NCBI RefSeq assembly: GCF_012927455.1
Contig: NZ_JABBPE010000005.1
Coordinates: 124,001 to 188,000 of the forward strand
Source of the DNA: Polaromonas sp.
Lineage (GTDB): Bacteria > Pseudomonadota > Gammaproteobacteria > Burkholderiales > Burkholderiaceae_C
Reading direction: 5' to 3'
Length of the DNA: 64,000 nt
Shown: piece by piece, positions 55,363-63,883 of the stretch
Position numbering within the stretch: the stretch's first letter is position 1
How the letters are laid out: the number at the start of each line of letters is the position of its first letter
Program-made: the position numbers and the translations under genes
The notes under the pieces: model-generated
The model's database searches: none
Told to the model about the DNA's origin: nothing
Seen by the model: only the letters and a program-made list of their open reading frames with translations

Positions 55363-56653
55363 GGACTTGTACCTCTTGGGAGTTGCGCCATACCGCGACC
55401 ATGCGGTGACCTTGGCGGGCCAGGCGGGGTTGATCGTTGTCCAACGTGGTGCTGGCAATTTCTTTCAGGGCAAATGTCTGCCCGCCATCGGACGAAAACC
55501 AGCCGCGCAGCTGGCTACCCGTGGCGTTTACGCCGCGCCAGACGATGGCCACATTGTCGCCGTCGGCCAGCACGTCGGCATGTTCGGCGCGCATATCGGG
55601 TAGGCGCCGCACCGTGTCCAGGCGCGGTATGCCGTCGGCGTTCAGCCGGCCATAACGCACGGCCGCCTGGTCTTGCCCATCAACCTTGCGGATGCCGAAC
55701 CAGACGGCGTGAAACCCTTTGTCGGGCGCCAGCGCCAGACCGGGGCCGTGGTGCGGGCAGGCGTCAATACGCCAGTCGTCCTGGGTGGCGCGGACCGGCG
55801 GGGTCTTGGCGCTATCGGTAGCCAGGCTGGCGAAGGCATGATCGCGGACATTGGGCTCAAACACCTGCCGCCAAAGGGCGCGCAACTGGCCATCGGCCCC
55901 TAGCGCCATAGCAATGCGGCAGCATTCGCAGCTGTGGTCGGCCAGCTTGATGTCCGCGCCGAAGGTGGCGCCGCCGTCGCGCGATTCGTTGCGGTAGATG
56001 GCAGCGCCCCGGTAGCTGCTTTTATTGCCGGCCTTGCCGCCGGCGTTGACGGACGCTGCGGCGCTTTCGCTCAGCGCCAGCGTCAGGTCACGCTTGTCGA
56101 CCCAGCTGGTGTGCAGTACGCCCTTGTCATCAAACGCGATGGACTCAAAGCTGTGGGTGATGATTTGCCGGTCGGCATGCACCGTGAACGGCGCAGAAAA
56201 GGTTTGGCCACCATCGCTGGAGCGCAGCATGCGGACAAAGCCGGTGTACGGCTTGTCCAGAGGCTGCGTGTAGCTGATGACTACCCAGCCTTTGGGACCG
56301 AAAGCCAGCTTGGGAAAGGCTTCTCCATTGGCCGAAACGGCATCGCCCGCGTTGGACACGACGCGCGGCGCGGTCCAGGGGCCGCTTTGCCCGGGCGGCG
56401 TGTGCTGCACGAAGAGCTGGTTTTGCGCATTGAGCCCCACCAGCCACAGCGCGCCGTCAGGGGCAAATGCCACCCCGCTGGCAAGCTGCGTGCGGGAGGT
56501 GTGCGATTTGGCTATCTTGGGGGCCGACGCGGCGGTGGCCCCACGCTCATGCGCCTCGTGGGCGCGCACCGCAGCGTGTGTCCCGCCCAGCAAAATAATG
56601 CCTAAAACGGCTGCAGCCCATATGTAACGCGCGCACGGCACTCTGTTATTCAT
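55346..56653 (-). CDS. BNR/Asp-box beta-propeller secreted protein with HxCxCC motif
   Basis: From the ATG at 56653 (AAGGAG 9 bases upstream) the protein has 435 residues and a signal peptide (cleavage near VRA-HEA). Several Asp boxes mark a six-bladed sialidase-like propeller: SSDGGQTF twice (near 145 and 400) and SRDGGATF near 224. True sialidase arginines are not evident, so catalysis of sialic acid is unlikely. The stretch DHSCECCRI (His240, Cys242, Cys244, Cys245) is an unusual metal-binding candidate in the middle of a blade. Its position among copper genes suggests a copper- or thiol-related role. A decayed copy lies at 60392-60739. Confidence 0.8.
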   Translation of the reverse strand: MNNRVPCARYIWAAAVLGIILLGGTHAAVRAHEAHERGATAASAPKIAKSHTSRTQLASGVAFAPDGALWLVGLNAQNQLFVQHTPPGQSGPWTAPRVVSNAGDAVSANGEAFPKLAFGPKGWVVISYTQPLDKPYTGFVRMLRSSDGGQTFSAPFTVHADRQIITHSFESIAFDDKGVLHTSWVDKRDLTLALSESAAASVNAGGKAGNKSSYRGAAIYRNESRDGGATFGADIKLADHSCECCRIAMALGADGQLRALWRQVFEPNVRDHAFASLATDSAKTPPVRATQDDWRIDACPHHGPGLALAPDKGFHAVWFGIRKVDGQDQAAVRYGRLNADGIPRLDTVRRLPDMRAEHADVLADGDNVAIVWRGVNATGSQLRGWFSSDGGQTFALKEIASTTLDNDQPRLARQGHRMVAVWRNSQEVQVHELHP

Positions 56654-56789
56654 AGCGTTTTCTCCTTGATTCTTCGGTTCGGCAATGATGCCGATCTTGT
56701 GGCAACCGGCCTGCCGGGCCGCTGCCATGGCGGGGTGCCTGCGTCATGTCAAACCTCCTGCGGCTTTGTAAGTCGGGTTGTTCATGCGG

Positions 56790-57248
56790 CTAGGGTTTCG
56801 AATGACTCGAATGATCCGGCACATTCGTCAGCGCACGCGCGGGAACATTGAGTTCAAGGGTCTGGCGCTGCTTATCTTTGCCTTCAACAACCAGCGTTAA
56901 GGGAACCGTTTCGCCTTCTTTGACTTGCCGTTTGATATCAATCAGCATGATGTGGTAGCCCCCCGATTTAAGGTCAACCCGCTGGCCTGCGGGCAAGTCG
57001 ATGCCCGGCACAGCCCGCATGCGCATCACGTCGTTTTCCATCTTCATTTCGTGAATCTCGACCACGTCAGCAAGCGGCGAACGCACTTCAACCAGTCGGG
57101 CATCTTGCAATGAGATCACTTGCATAAATGCCCCGGTAGCTTTTTGCGCTGGCACGGTTGCCCGTACCCATGGGTCGCGCACGGTGACTTGCGCGAATGC
57201 TGACGAAACAAAAAGACTGAACAACAAAGCTAAAAAATGGGTTTTCAT
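56790..57248 (-). CDS. PCu(A)C-type periplasmic copper chaperone
   Basis: From the ATG at 57248 (GAAGGAAT upstream) the protein has 152 residues with a signal peptide ending AFA-Q. The Cu(I) set of the family is His66-x-Met68, Met75/Met77 and His99-x-Met101 (EIHEMKMENDVMRMRAV, GGYHIMLID). It delivers copper to cytochrome c oxidase CuA sites, often together with SCO1, whose gene is 20 bases upstream here. The C-terminal tail ends in a His/Ser-rich stretch. Confidence 0.93.
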   Translation of the reverse strand: MKTHFLALLFSLFVSSAFAQVTVRDPWVRATVPAQKATGAFMQVISLQDARLVEVRSPLADVVEIHEMKMENDVMRMRAVPGIDLPAGQRVDLKSGGYHIMLIDIKRQVKEGETVPLTLVVEGKDKQRQTLELNVPARALTNVPDHSSHSKP

Positions 57249-57268
57249 GGTGATTCCTTCAAATTGCA

Positions 57269-57844
57269 TTAAAGAAGCTGGCGCACATCGGCTGCGACTT
57301 GCTCGGCGGATTGGCCGTGGTGCACCGCCTGGCGAAAATCGCCTTTGCCGTCAAAGATGAAACTGAACGCGGTGTGGTCCATCGTGTAAGAGCCGCCAGT
57401 GGGAACTTTTTCATAGAAAATATTGAATGCCTTTGCAACTTTCTTGGTATGTGCCATATCGGTGCGCAAACCAAGAATGGTGGGATCGAAGGCGGCGGCA
57501 TAGTTTTTAAGCACCGCAGCGCTGTCCCGCTCCGGGTCGATCGTTACAAAAATTACCTGTAGTCGCTCGGCATCCTTGCCAAGAAGTTTGCGTACCCCGG
57601 CCGCTGTTGCCAGCGTGGTCGGACATACCGCCGGACACTGCGTAAAACCGAAGAACAACATCACGGCCTTGCCGCGAAACTCGCCGAACGATCTTTCCTT
57701 GCCCTCGGGATCAGTTAAATGAAAGTCGTTGCCGAAGGTGCCAAGATTCTTGACAGACGAGGACGCCTGCGCTTGGGCCTGGCCCCCTGCCAACAGCAAT
57801 AGCATCCCCGACAACATCAGACCCACTAAAAAGCGGTATTTCAT
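57269..57844 (-). CDS. SCO1/SenC-family copper chaperone
   Basis: The 191-residue protein has a signal/anchor segment (about 5-25) and a thioredoxin-like fold with the copper set Cys70-x3-Cys74 in FTQCPAVCPTT and His157 in YTMDHTAFSFIF. It is the usual CuA-assembly partner of PCu(A)C, which follows 20 bases downstream. TTTTATGAAATACC... marks the start with AGGAGTTTTT upstream. Confidence 0.93.
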   Translation of the reverse strand: MKYRFLVGLMLSGMLLLLAGGQAQAQASSSVKNLGTFGNDFHLTDPEGKERSFGEFRGKAVMLFFGFTQCPAVCPTTLATAAGVRKLLGKDAERLQVIFVTIDPERDSAAVLKNYAAAFDPTILGLRTDMAHTKKVAKAFNIFYEKVPTGGSYTMDHTAFSFIFDGKGDFRQAVHHGQSAEQVAADVRQLL

Positions 57845-57938
57845 AAAAACTCCTGTGTGCGCTACATGCGGAACGCGTGGTTAAAAGGCTTGTGTCCCAA
57901 GGAATTTCTTTACTCAGTTGGCAACCGTGTTGACTGGT

Positions 57939-60329
57939 TTACAGATTAACCTTCAGTTCCGCCACGTAGCTGCGCTGCGGATAGGGATGAAAGTTCCAGT
58001 ACTTGTAGTTGTTCAGGTTCTCGATGCCAAAGGCTGCCGTCATGGCCTTGCTGACCTGATAGCGCACGCGCAGGTCGCCGGTGAAATACTTGCTGACGCC
58101 CTGATAGGTGAAGCCATTGACATCGGCGTTGTTCAGCGTTCGGTACTGCGTGCCGCTGTAACGCGCAGCGAGCGTGGCCGTCCACTGCGGTTTAAAGCGG
58201 TAGCTGGCCAGCGCGGTGGCGCGCCAGCGCGGGATGTTGGGCTGCTGTTTACCCACGGTATCGCCCGGCGTGGCGACGAAGCCGCTGTTCTCCTTGATGA
58301 TCGAATCGGCGTAAGTGATGCTGCCGCCCAGGTCCAGTCCCTTAAGTCCCACGTCAAAACCGTTGTAGGCCGCCTCCAGACCCTTGGTGGCGATGCGGCC
58401 GACGTTTTGCACCCGGCTGATGTTCAAGTTGGCAACCGGATCGAAGGCGGTTTGCGTGTACAGCGCATCGCGTGTGTTTTCGGTGAAGAAGGTCAGGCGC
58501 AGCAGTCCGCTGCCAAGGTCTTTTTCGGCCGTCAATTCGGTGGTCCAGGACTTCTCGGGGCGCAGATTGGGGTCGTTGATGAACTGCGAGTTGGCCGTCG
58601 CGGTTGCGCCATACAGTTCGCCGACCGTTGGAAAACGAATGGCCCGTCCGGCCGACGCCTTAAGCACGGTATCGTCAGTCCACTGCCAGGACAGCGCGGC
58701 CTTGGGCGAAACAAAACTCTCGCTGCGCGAAGAAAAACTCAGCGCGTTGCTGGCGGAAAAATTGGTCAGGCCGTCCGATGCAGTCCAGCGTTCGACCCGC
58801 GCACCCAGCACGGTTTTCCAGCGTGGCGCGAAGGCCCAAGCGTCCTGCGCATACAGGCTTTGCAATTGCGCGTCGCCGCGTACATTGCTCGCCAGCGTGC
58901 CGGCGCCATCGGCCAGCCAGTTGCCGGCGATGTTGGAAGTGCGGTAGCGTAGTTTGTAGCTGTCCTGCTGCACACCAAAATCGGCGATGTGCGCGCCTTT
59001 GAGGCCCTGCGGACGCCAGGTGCCCTTGAGTGCCAGCGTGTACCAGCCGGTGCCGCTGCCGTCGGCAATGGTTCCAGCGCCCCCGACCGCCGCTGCGGGC
59101 AGCGGATTGGCGACCCCGTTCTGGCGCTTCAGGTCGCGATCGTAGTCATAAAGGCTGGCTGCCACCTCCCAGTCCCACACGCCTTGCGTATGGCTCTTGA
59201 CCGACAAGCCATGCATGACATGGCTGAGGTTTTCCCTGGTGAGGGCGAAGTCGCCCCCGTTGAGGGTGAAGGAGCGGCCGTTGATGTTGACAGGGCCGCT
59301 GTAAACCGGCTGCCCTGCCGCGTTGCGCAGGTAGGAAACGGAATCGCCCTCGGACTTGTTCTGCCAGTAACCCAGCGTGTAGGCGGCACGCAGCGTGGGC
59401 GTGATGTCGTAGGCCAGCTTGATTTTGAGGTGGTCCTGAATCGTGTGGTACTCGGTGCCGGTGCCGAGGATGTACCAAGGCAGGTTGGCGTTGTTGCGTT
59501 CCAGCACCGCACCGCTCACCGCCGTACCGGCATTGCCCGCTGCGCCGGTTGACACTACCCGGGTCGGGAAGGTCAGCGGCTGGCCGTGGCTGTCGGTACG
59601 GTTGGCGTTAATCCACCACGACCAGCCGCCGTTTTTATTGCCCAGCGAGGCACTGGCCTGCGTCGCGGTAAAGGTGCTGCTGGTGCTGTACAGCTCGAAG
59701 GGCTGACTCACGTAGTCGATCTTGCCGTGCGCCTCGAATTTGGTCGGCATGCGCGTCACGTAGTCGACCACGGCGCCAACCGAGTTGCCGGGGTAGGCGG
59801 CCGAGAACGGGCCATACATCACGTCGACGCGCTCGATTTCCTCGGGCGTCACCAAGCCCCAGCGCGGCGGAAAACTCAGGCCGCCGACGCCGTTTCCCAG
59901 GTAGTTGGAAAGCAAGATGCCGTCGGCATAAACCGCCGAACGCGCGCTGTTGCCGGTGCCCGAGGCGCGGCTGGACAAGATGGCATGGTTGTAGTCGCCG
60001 ATGTAGCGTTTGCGCACCAACAGGCTGGGCAGGTACTTGAGCGCATCCTCGCTGTCGGTGGCGTTGATGGTCTGCTCGATCTGCTCGCGGGTGATGCCCT
60101 CCATCGTGGTGGGAATCTGCGTGGGCAGCGAGGTCGGCTGGCCGCTGTTGACGGTGACCATGCCCAGCGACTTGGTGGGCGAATCGGCAGTAGCGGCCGA
60201 TACCGCATCGGCTGAAGTCTGCCCGAAAGCAGGCAGGGAAAGCATGACTCCGGCCGCCGTCAGGCTGGCCAGCGTGGCAGCGGCTACGGCATTGAGAGGA
60301 AACGAAAAACAGGCACGAATTGATTTCAT
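57939..60329 (-). CDS. TonB-dependent outer-membrane receptor (copper-type, predicted)
   Basis: From the ATG at 60329 (AAGGTGA upstream) the protein has 796 residues. A signal peptide (ending AFG-Q) is followed by a plug domain with INATDSEDALKYLPSLLVRK and the YADGILLSNYLGNGVGGLSF block, and a 22-strand barrel ending in aromatic/hydrophobic VAELKVNL. It lies directly upstream of SCO1 and PCu(A)C on the same strand, in the arrangement typical of copper-related receptors such as OprC, so it probably takes up a copper complex. The substrate remains inferred. Confidence 0.85.
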   Translation of the reverse strand: MKSIRACFSFPLNAVAAATLASLTAAGVMLSLPAFGQTSADAVSAATADSPTKSLGMVTVNSGQPTSLPTQIPTTMEGITREQIEQTINATDSEDALKYLPSLLVRKRYIGDYNHAILSSRASGTGNSARSAVYADGILLSNYLGNGVGGLSFPPRWGLVTPEEIERVDVMYGPFSAAYPGNSVGAVVDYVTRMPTKFEAHGKIDYVSQPFELYSTSSTFTATQASASLGNKNGGWSWWINANRTDSHGQPLTFPTRVVSTGAAGNAGTAVSGAVLERNNANLPWYILGTGTEYHTIQDHLKIKLAYDITPTLRAAYTLGYWQNKSEGDSVSYLRNAAGQPVYSGPVNINGRSFTLNGGDFALTRENLSHVMHGLSVKSHTQGVWDWEVAASLYDYDRDLKRQNGVANPLPAAAVGGAGTIADGSGTGWYTLALKGTWRPQGLKGAHIADFGVQQDSYKLRYRTSNIAGNWLADGAGTLASNVRGDAQLQSLYAQDAWAFAPRWKTVLGARVERWTASDGLTNFSASNALSFSSRSESFVSPKAALSWQWTDDTVLKASAGRAIRFPTVGELYGATATANSQFINDPNLRPEKSWTTELTAEKDLGSGLLRLTFFTENTRDALYTQTAFDPVANLNISRVQNVGRIATKGLEAAYNGFDVGLKGLDLGGSITYADSIIKENSGFVATPGDTVGKQQPNIPRWRATALASYRFKPQWTATLAARYSGTQYRTLNNADVNGFTYQGVSKYFTGDLRVRYQVSKAMTAAFGIENLNNYKYWNFHPYPQRSYVAELKVNL

Positions 60330-60391
60330 GAAACTCACCTTTGAACGGAACGGTCATAGACATGCAAGCCATCAGGCCAACATGCAAGCAA

Positions 60392-60739
60392 TCTGGGAAG
60401 AGGCGCCAGCCGGGTCCGTGGTGCGGACTGGCGCCTGACATCATGACAATTCAGCGGCTTTCGCAGCTGTGCTTGGCCGGTCAGATGTCAGCACCGAAGG
60501 TGGCGGCGCATTTTCGAGACTTGTTGCGGCAAATGGCAGCGCCCAGGAAGCTGACCCTTTTGCTGCCTTTGCCGTCGGCGTTGGCACACGCTAAAGCTGC
60601 GCCCATCGACACCGGACTTACAGTCGCCAAAAAGACGTTTGCCAAAGGTGATGCCGTTAAGGTTGAGATCGGATTCGCTGCGTGTTTCGGTGATTTGAAA
60701 CGCCATGGCTAGCGCCAGGCACAAAGATGTTTTTTGCAT
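60392..60739 (-). pseudogene. Decayed copy of the BNR propeller gene
   Basis: A start (ATG at 60739, TTGGAGCATTC upstream) reads a signal-peptide-like MQKTSLCLALAMAF. Around 60447-60610 a different frame reads FLGAAICRNKSRKCAATFGA, then a stop and PAKHSCESR, matching RGAAIYRNESRDGGATFGAD ... DHSCECC of the intact gene at 55346. A further piece at 60392-60430 reads SPHHGPGW against CPHHGPGL. The frames are shifted and most of the gene is gone. Confidence 0.75.
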
Positions 60740-60908
60740 GAATGCTCCAACTCTGATGTGTTTGATATCTGACTTTTTCCCCAAGAGACATGCAGGCTCT
60801 CGGGTGATGGCTGCCGCCTGCCGATTAGCAGGACAGCTTCCTTGGCTGGGCCAGGAATAAAACCACAGGCTCCCGCATCAGTGCGGACGAGCGTGGCGCC
60901 AATAGCGA

Positions 60909-61313
60909 TCAGGAAACAGCGGGGGGAGCGCGTGCCTGGGCAGAGACCCAGACGAAAAGCAGGCGCGGGGCCTGAAATAAAAGTAAAGGAAACTCAGAAA
61001 AGCCGCCGGCCTCGTATACCGCGGTCGCAGAAGTCTGTATCAAGGCAAACGAGCCCGCGTGTGTCAGGCAAAACGGGCAGTGTTCAAAATGCGACCCCTT
61101 CGGGTCATGAGTCGGAACCCCATGATCCTGGTGATCCTGGTGATCTGCCGCCTTGTGCACTTCACCATGTATCGAACAATCCTCGGCCCAGAACGAAGTG
61201 TTACTGCGTGCAGCAGTAACAGCATGGGAGATTGACGGCGCAAGCGACGCAAACAGCATGACAAAACATGCAATCCATGCAGTCAGGCATCTTGTTAGTC
61301 GGCGAAGTCCCAT
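60909..61313 (-). CDS. DUF2946-like His/Cys-rich exported protein
   Basis: From the ATG at 61313 (MGLRRLTRC) the protein has 134 residues. After a signal-like helix (about 10-30) it has a His-rich run (DHQDHQDHGVPTHD near 58-70) and the family motif HCPFCLTHA with Cys79 and Cys82. Such small proteins commonly sit next to copper TonB receptors and are thought to bind Cu. It is upstream of the TonB receptor on the same strand. The longer frame to 61346 is less likely. Confidence 0.75.
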   Translation of the reverse strand: MGLRRLTRCLTAWIACFVMLFASLAPSISHAVTAARSNTSFWAEDCSIHGEVHKAADHQDHQDHGVPTHDPKGSHFEHCPFCLTHAGSFALIQTSATAVYEAGGFSEFPLLLFQAPRLLFVWVSAQARAPPAVS

Positions 61314-61370
61314 GAAATAAATACTAGCCGAAAAAGTGATCAACAATCAGCAGCTTGAGCGGAGGCGAAA

Positions 61371-61404
61371 ATTGAGAATTTTCCTCTTGCCAATGAGAAT
61401 TATC
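61371..61404. promoter_or_regulatory. Two Fur-box-like direct repeats
   Basis: ATTGAGAATTTTC (61371-61383) and AATGAGAATTATC (61392-61404) are near-identical and each carries the TGAGAAT half of the 7-1-7 Fur site. They lie 60-90 bases upstream of the DUF2946-like gene and could mediate metal-responsive control. The second half-sites are poor. Confidence 0.3.
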
Positions 61405-61548
61405 TTCGTTAGACGATTCAGTCATTCGCGTGTGAAGTGCAACCGGTGTCGCAGAGTTCATGCACGGGGAAAAATCAGGTCCGTGACTGACCGTAGTGAT
61501 GGCCGCCTTAAATCAATTCTTACTCAAATGGATAGCCAGTGTGGTCAT

Positions 61549-61980
61549 TTACAGCCCTATTGCCGCGACCCACGAACCAAGCACCCGCCGTGCGATGGGC
61601 AAAATGGACTGAAGTTTAGGCAGGCCAGCCAAATCGTGAAATGCGGCCAGCGCACAACCCAGAATGAACATCATTGACCCGGCGACGCCAACAGCGCCCG
61701 GCCAACTCGGTGCATCAAAGTCAGCCGCAATGCCGGCCGCCATTCCCGCAAGCAGCGCCAGCAACAACGCTGCGGTGCATGATGGATTCCCAATGCGCTG
61801 AGGCCCACCACAGCGACGGATGCGGCATAGGCCAGGAAATGCCCCGCAAATGCGCTTTCCGCCTTCAACAAGCGCCCCAGTTGCAGCATCAACTCGAAGG
61901 CGCCGTCGCGCGATTGCCGCGTCGAGTTTGCCGACGGGGCTGGCGCGTAGCGCTGCCGCAAAAAGTGGCAGCACAAGCTT
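61549..61980 (-). pseudogene. Frameshifted small membrane protein
   Basis: Two minus-strand frames must be combined to give a coherent protein: LFAAALRASPVGKLDAAIAR, then (other frame) DGAFELMLQLGRLLKAESAF and GHFLAYAASVAVVGLSALGI, then (first frame) ALLLALLAGMAAGIAADFDA and AARRVLGSWVAAIGL-like end. One-base shifts are needed near 61905-61912 and near 61770-61790. It would have three to four membrane helices. I cannot name the family. It is either decayed or affected by sequence errors. Confidence 0.5.
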
Positions 61981-62018
61981 GTTACGATGCGCAATCCTTT
62001 GGTTGATCGGTTTGTGCC

Positions 62019-63866
62019 ATGTCCCGTCCTGCAAAACTCCTCTCGGGGCTTGTCTTTTTTTCCCTGCTCATCGCCGCGCTGTGGCATTTTCTGGACGACA
62101 GCGTTTTTCGCTTCCCGGGCCTGTCAGGCCCCAGCACAACCAGCGTGGTGGGGCCAGACGTACCTACACCCATCAGCGAATACGCAGGAGGCGGATTGAG
62201 CCGCATGGCCATTTTGCTGACGGACCGCGATTCGAGTTGGCTCGGCCTGGTGCAGGGCCTGAAATCTTTCGGTATTCCCTTTACCCTCACCGAGGATTAC
62301 CAGGAGGCCCTGAAACACGGACTGGTAATGGTCTATCCCGTCATTTCAGGCAAGACCATGACGGCGCAGGCGCTGTCAGCGCTGGCCAAATTCACCCGGC
62401 AAGGCGGGACGCTGGTGGCCACCCACGTGCTGGGAGGCGGCGTGAACAGCCTGTTCGGGTTCTCGGAAGCCGTTTCGTCCACGGCGCATACCCAGCTACG
62501 CTTTGCATCTGACAACGCTTTCATCCAACGGTATTTTGGCAACGCTGATCTGAACATTCCCATCGGCAGCACGCTGCAGCCGCGCGGAACCTACAGTTAT
62601 TCCAGCCCCACCGGCCGCGTGCTGGCCCGCTATGACGACAACACGCCGGCACTCATAAGCCAGGACGTGGGAAAGGGCCGCGCTTATGCACTTGGACTGG
62701 ATATCGGCGCCTTCAGCCTGCTGGGCTACAACAACCGGCAAGAAGGTGTGGCCAAAAGCTATGTCAACAGCTTTGAGCCGGGCCTTGACACGCTCTACCT
62801 GCTGCTGCGTGACATCTATGCCGAGCGCGAACCTGATGCCGTGCTGCTGGGCACTGTGCCGGACGGCAAACGGCTTTCAATCATTTTGACGCACGACATT
62901 GACTACACCCGCTCAGTCAACAACGCCCTGAGCTACGCGCAGTACCAGAAGTCGCAAGGCATCGCGGCTACCTATTTCATACAGACCAAATACATCCGGG
63001 ACTGGAATGACGATGTCTTTTTCAACACCGAGGGCGCCGCCAAAGTTCGTCAGCTGTCAGAGATGGGCATGGAAGTAGCCAGTCACTCGGTGGCCCACTC
63101 AAAAGCGTTCGGCGCGCTGCCACTGGGAAGCGGCAGTGAGGCTTATCCCGCTTATGAGCCCTTCGTCAAGAGCCGGACCGAAACCCGCCACGCGACGGTG
63201 CTTGGCGAACTGCGAATCAGCCGCTACCTACTGGAGGCCACCGTGCCCGGCCTGGCTGTGACCAGTTTTCGGCCCGGCCATCTGGAAAATCCCGAAACCC
63301 TGCCACAGGCCCTTGAAGCGACCGGCTACCGCTTCAGTTCCTCTGCCACAGCCAACAACGCGCTGACGCATTTGCCGTTTCGACTGAACTACAACCGCCG
63401 CTCAGTGGATGAGACCGGCATTTTTGAGTTTCCGATCACCATTGAAGATGAGGGCGCGCCGCTGATGGGCAGCCGACTCCCGCAGGCCCTGCAGATCGCC
63501 GAAAAAATACAGCGCTACGGTGGGCTTTACGTGGTGCTGACGCATCCGAATGTTCTTGACCACAAGCTAGCTTTCACGCGCGGTCTGGTGCAAGCAATGA
63601 AACCAACGGCATGGTTTGGCACCCTGGCTTCTTTCGGCCAGTGGTGGGCCGCGCGCGATCAGGTCAGCGTTGATGTGGTCACAGTCAACAGCAGCAAGAC
63701 CCTCACCCTGAAGGCGCCGCAACCCATTGCCGGGCTAACTGTCGAGGTTCCGGCGGGCTGGCGCCTGACAGGCAGCCGCCCCGCCACGGCGGCCCCTGTA
63801 CAGTCCGGCCGTCAACTGCTACTGCCCAGCTTCAGCGGAAACGTAGAAATACAGTTTTCCCAATAG
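62019..63866 (+). CDS. Membrane-anchored polysaccharide deacetylase (NodB-type)
   Basis: The 615-residue protein has one N-terminal membrane/signal helix (LLSGLVFFSLLIAALWHFL), an alpha/beta region (about 65-270, MAILLTDRDSSWLGLVQGLK, resembling a class I glutamine-amidotransferase fold) and a NodB deacetylase domain (about 285-560): metal Asp pair in ILTHDIDYT near 290, HSVAHS near 356 (H-S-x-x-H motif), and the Arg in FRPGH near 417. A beta-rich tail closes it. It probably removes N-acetyl groups from an exopolysaccharide in the periplasm. The next gene starts 17 bases on, so it may belong to an exopolysaccharide operon extending past the window. Confidence 0.85.
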   Translation: MSRPAKLLSGLVFFSLLIAALWHFLDDSVFRFPGLSGPSTTSVVGPDVPTPISEYAGGGLSRMAILLTDRDSSWLGLVQGLKSFGIPFTLTEDYQEALKHGLVMVYPVISGKTMTAQALSALAKFTRQGGTLVATHVLGGGVNSLFGFSEAVSSTAHTQLRFASDNAFIQRYFGNADLNIPIGSTLQPRGTYSYSSPTGRVLARYDDNTPALISQDVGKGRAYALGLDIGAFSLLGYNNRQEGVAKSYVNSFEPGLDTLYLLLRDIYAEREPDAVLLGTVPDGKRLSIILTHDIDYTRSVNNALSYAQYQKSQGIAATYFIQTKYIRDWNDDVFFNTEGAAKVRQLSEMGMEVASHSVAHSKAFGALPLGSGSEAYPAYEPFVKSRTETRHATVLGELRISRYLLEATVPGLAVTSFRPGHLENPETLPQALEATGYRFSSSATANNALTHLPFRLNYNRRSVDETGIFEFPITIEDEGAPLMGSRLPQALQIAEKIQRYGGLYVVLTHPNVLDHKLAFTRGLVQAMKPTAWFGTLASFGQWWAARDQVSVDVVTVNSSKTLTLKAPQPIAGLTVEVPAGWRLTGSRPATAAPVQSGRQLLLPSFSGNVEIQFSQ

Positions 63867-63883
63867 CCTCCCGGTCAAACTTC

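Noticed and set aside
55346..56653. Annotation as a functional sialidase
   Set aside because: Asp boxes are present but the catalytic arginine triad, Tyr and Glu of sialidases cannot be identified, and the context is copper handling.
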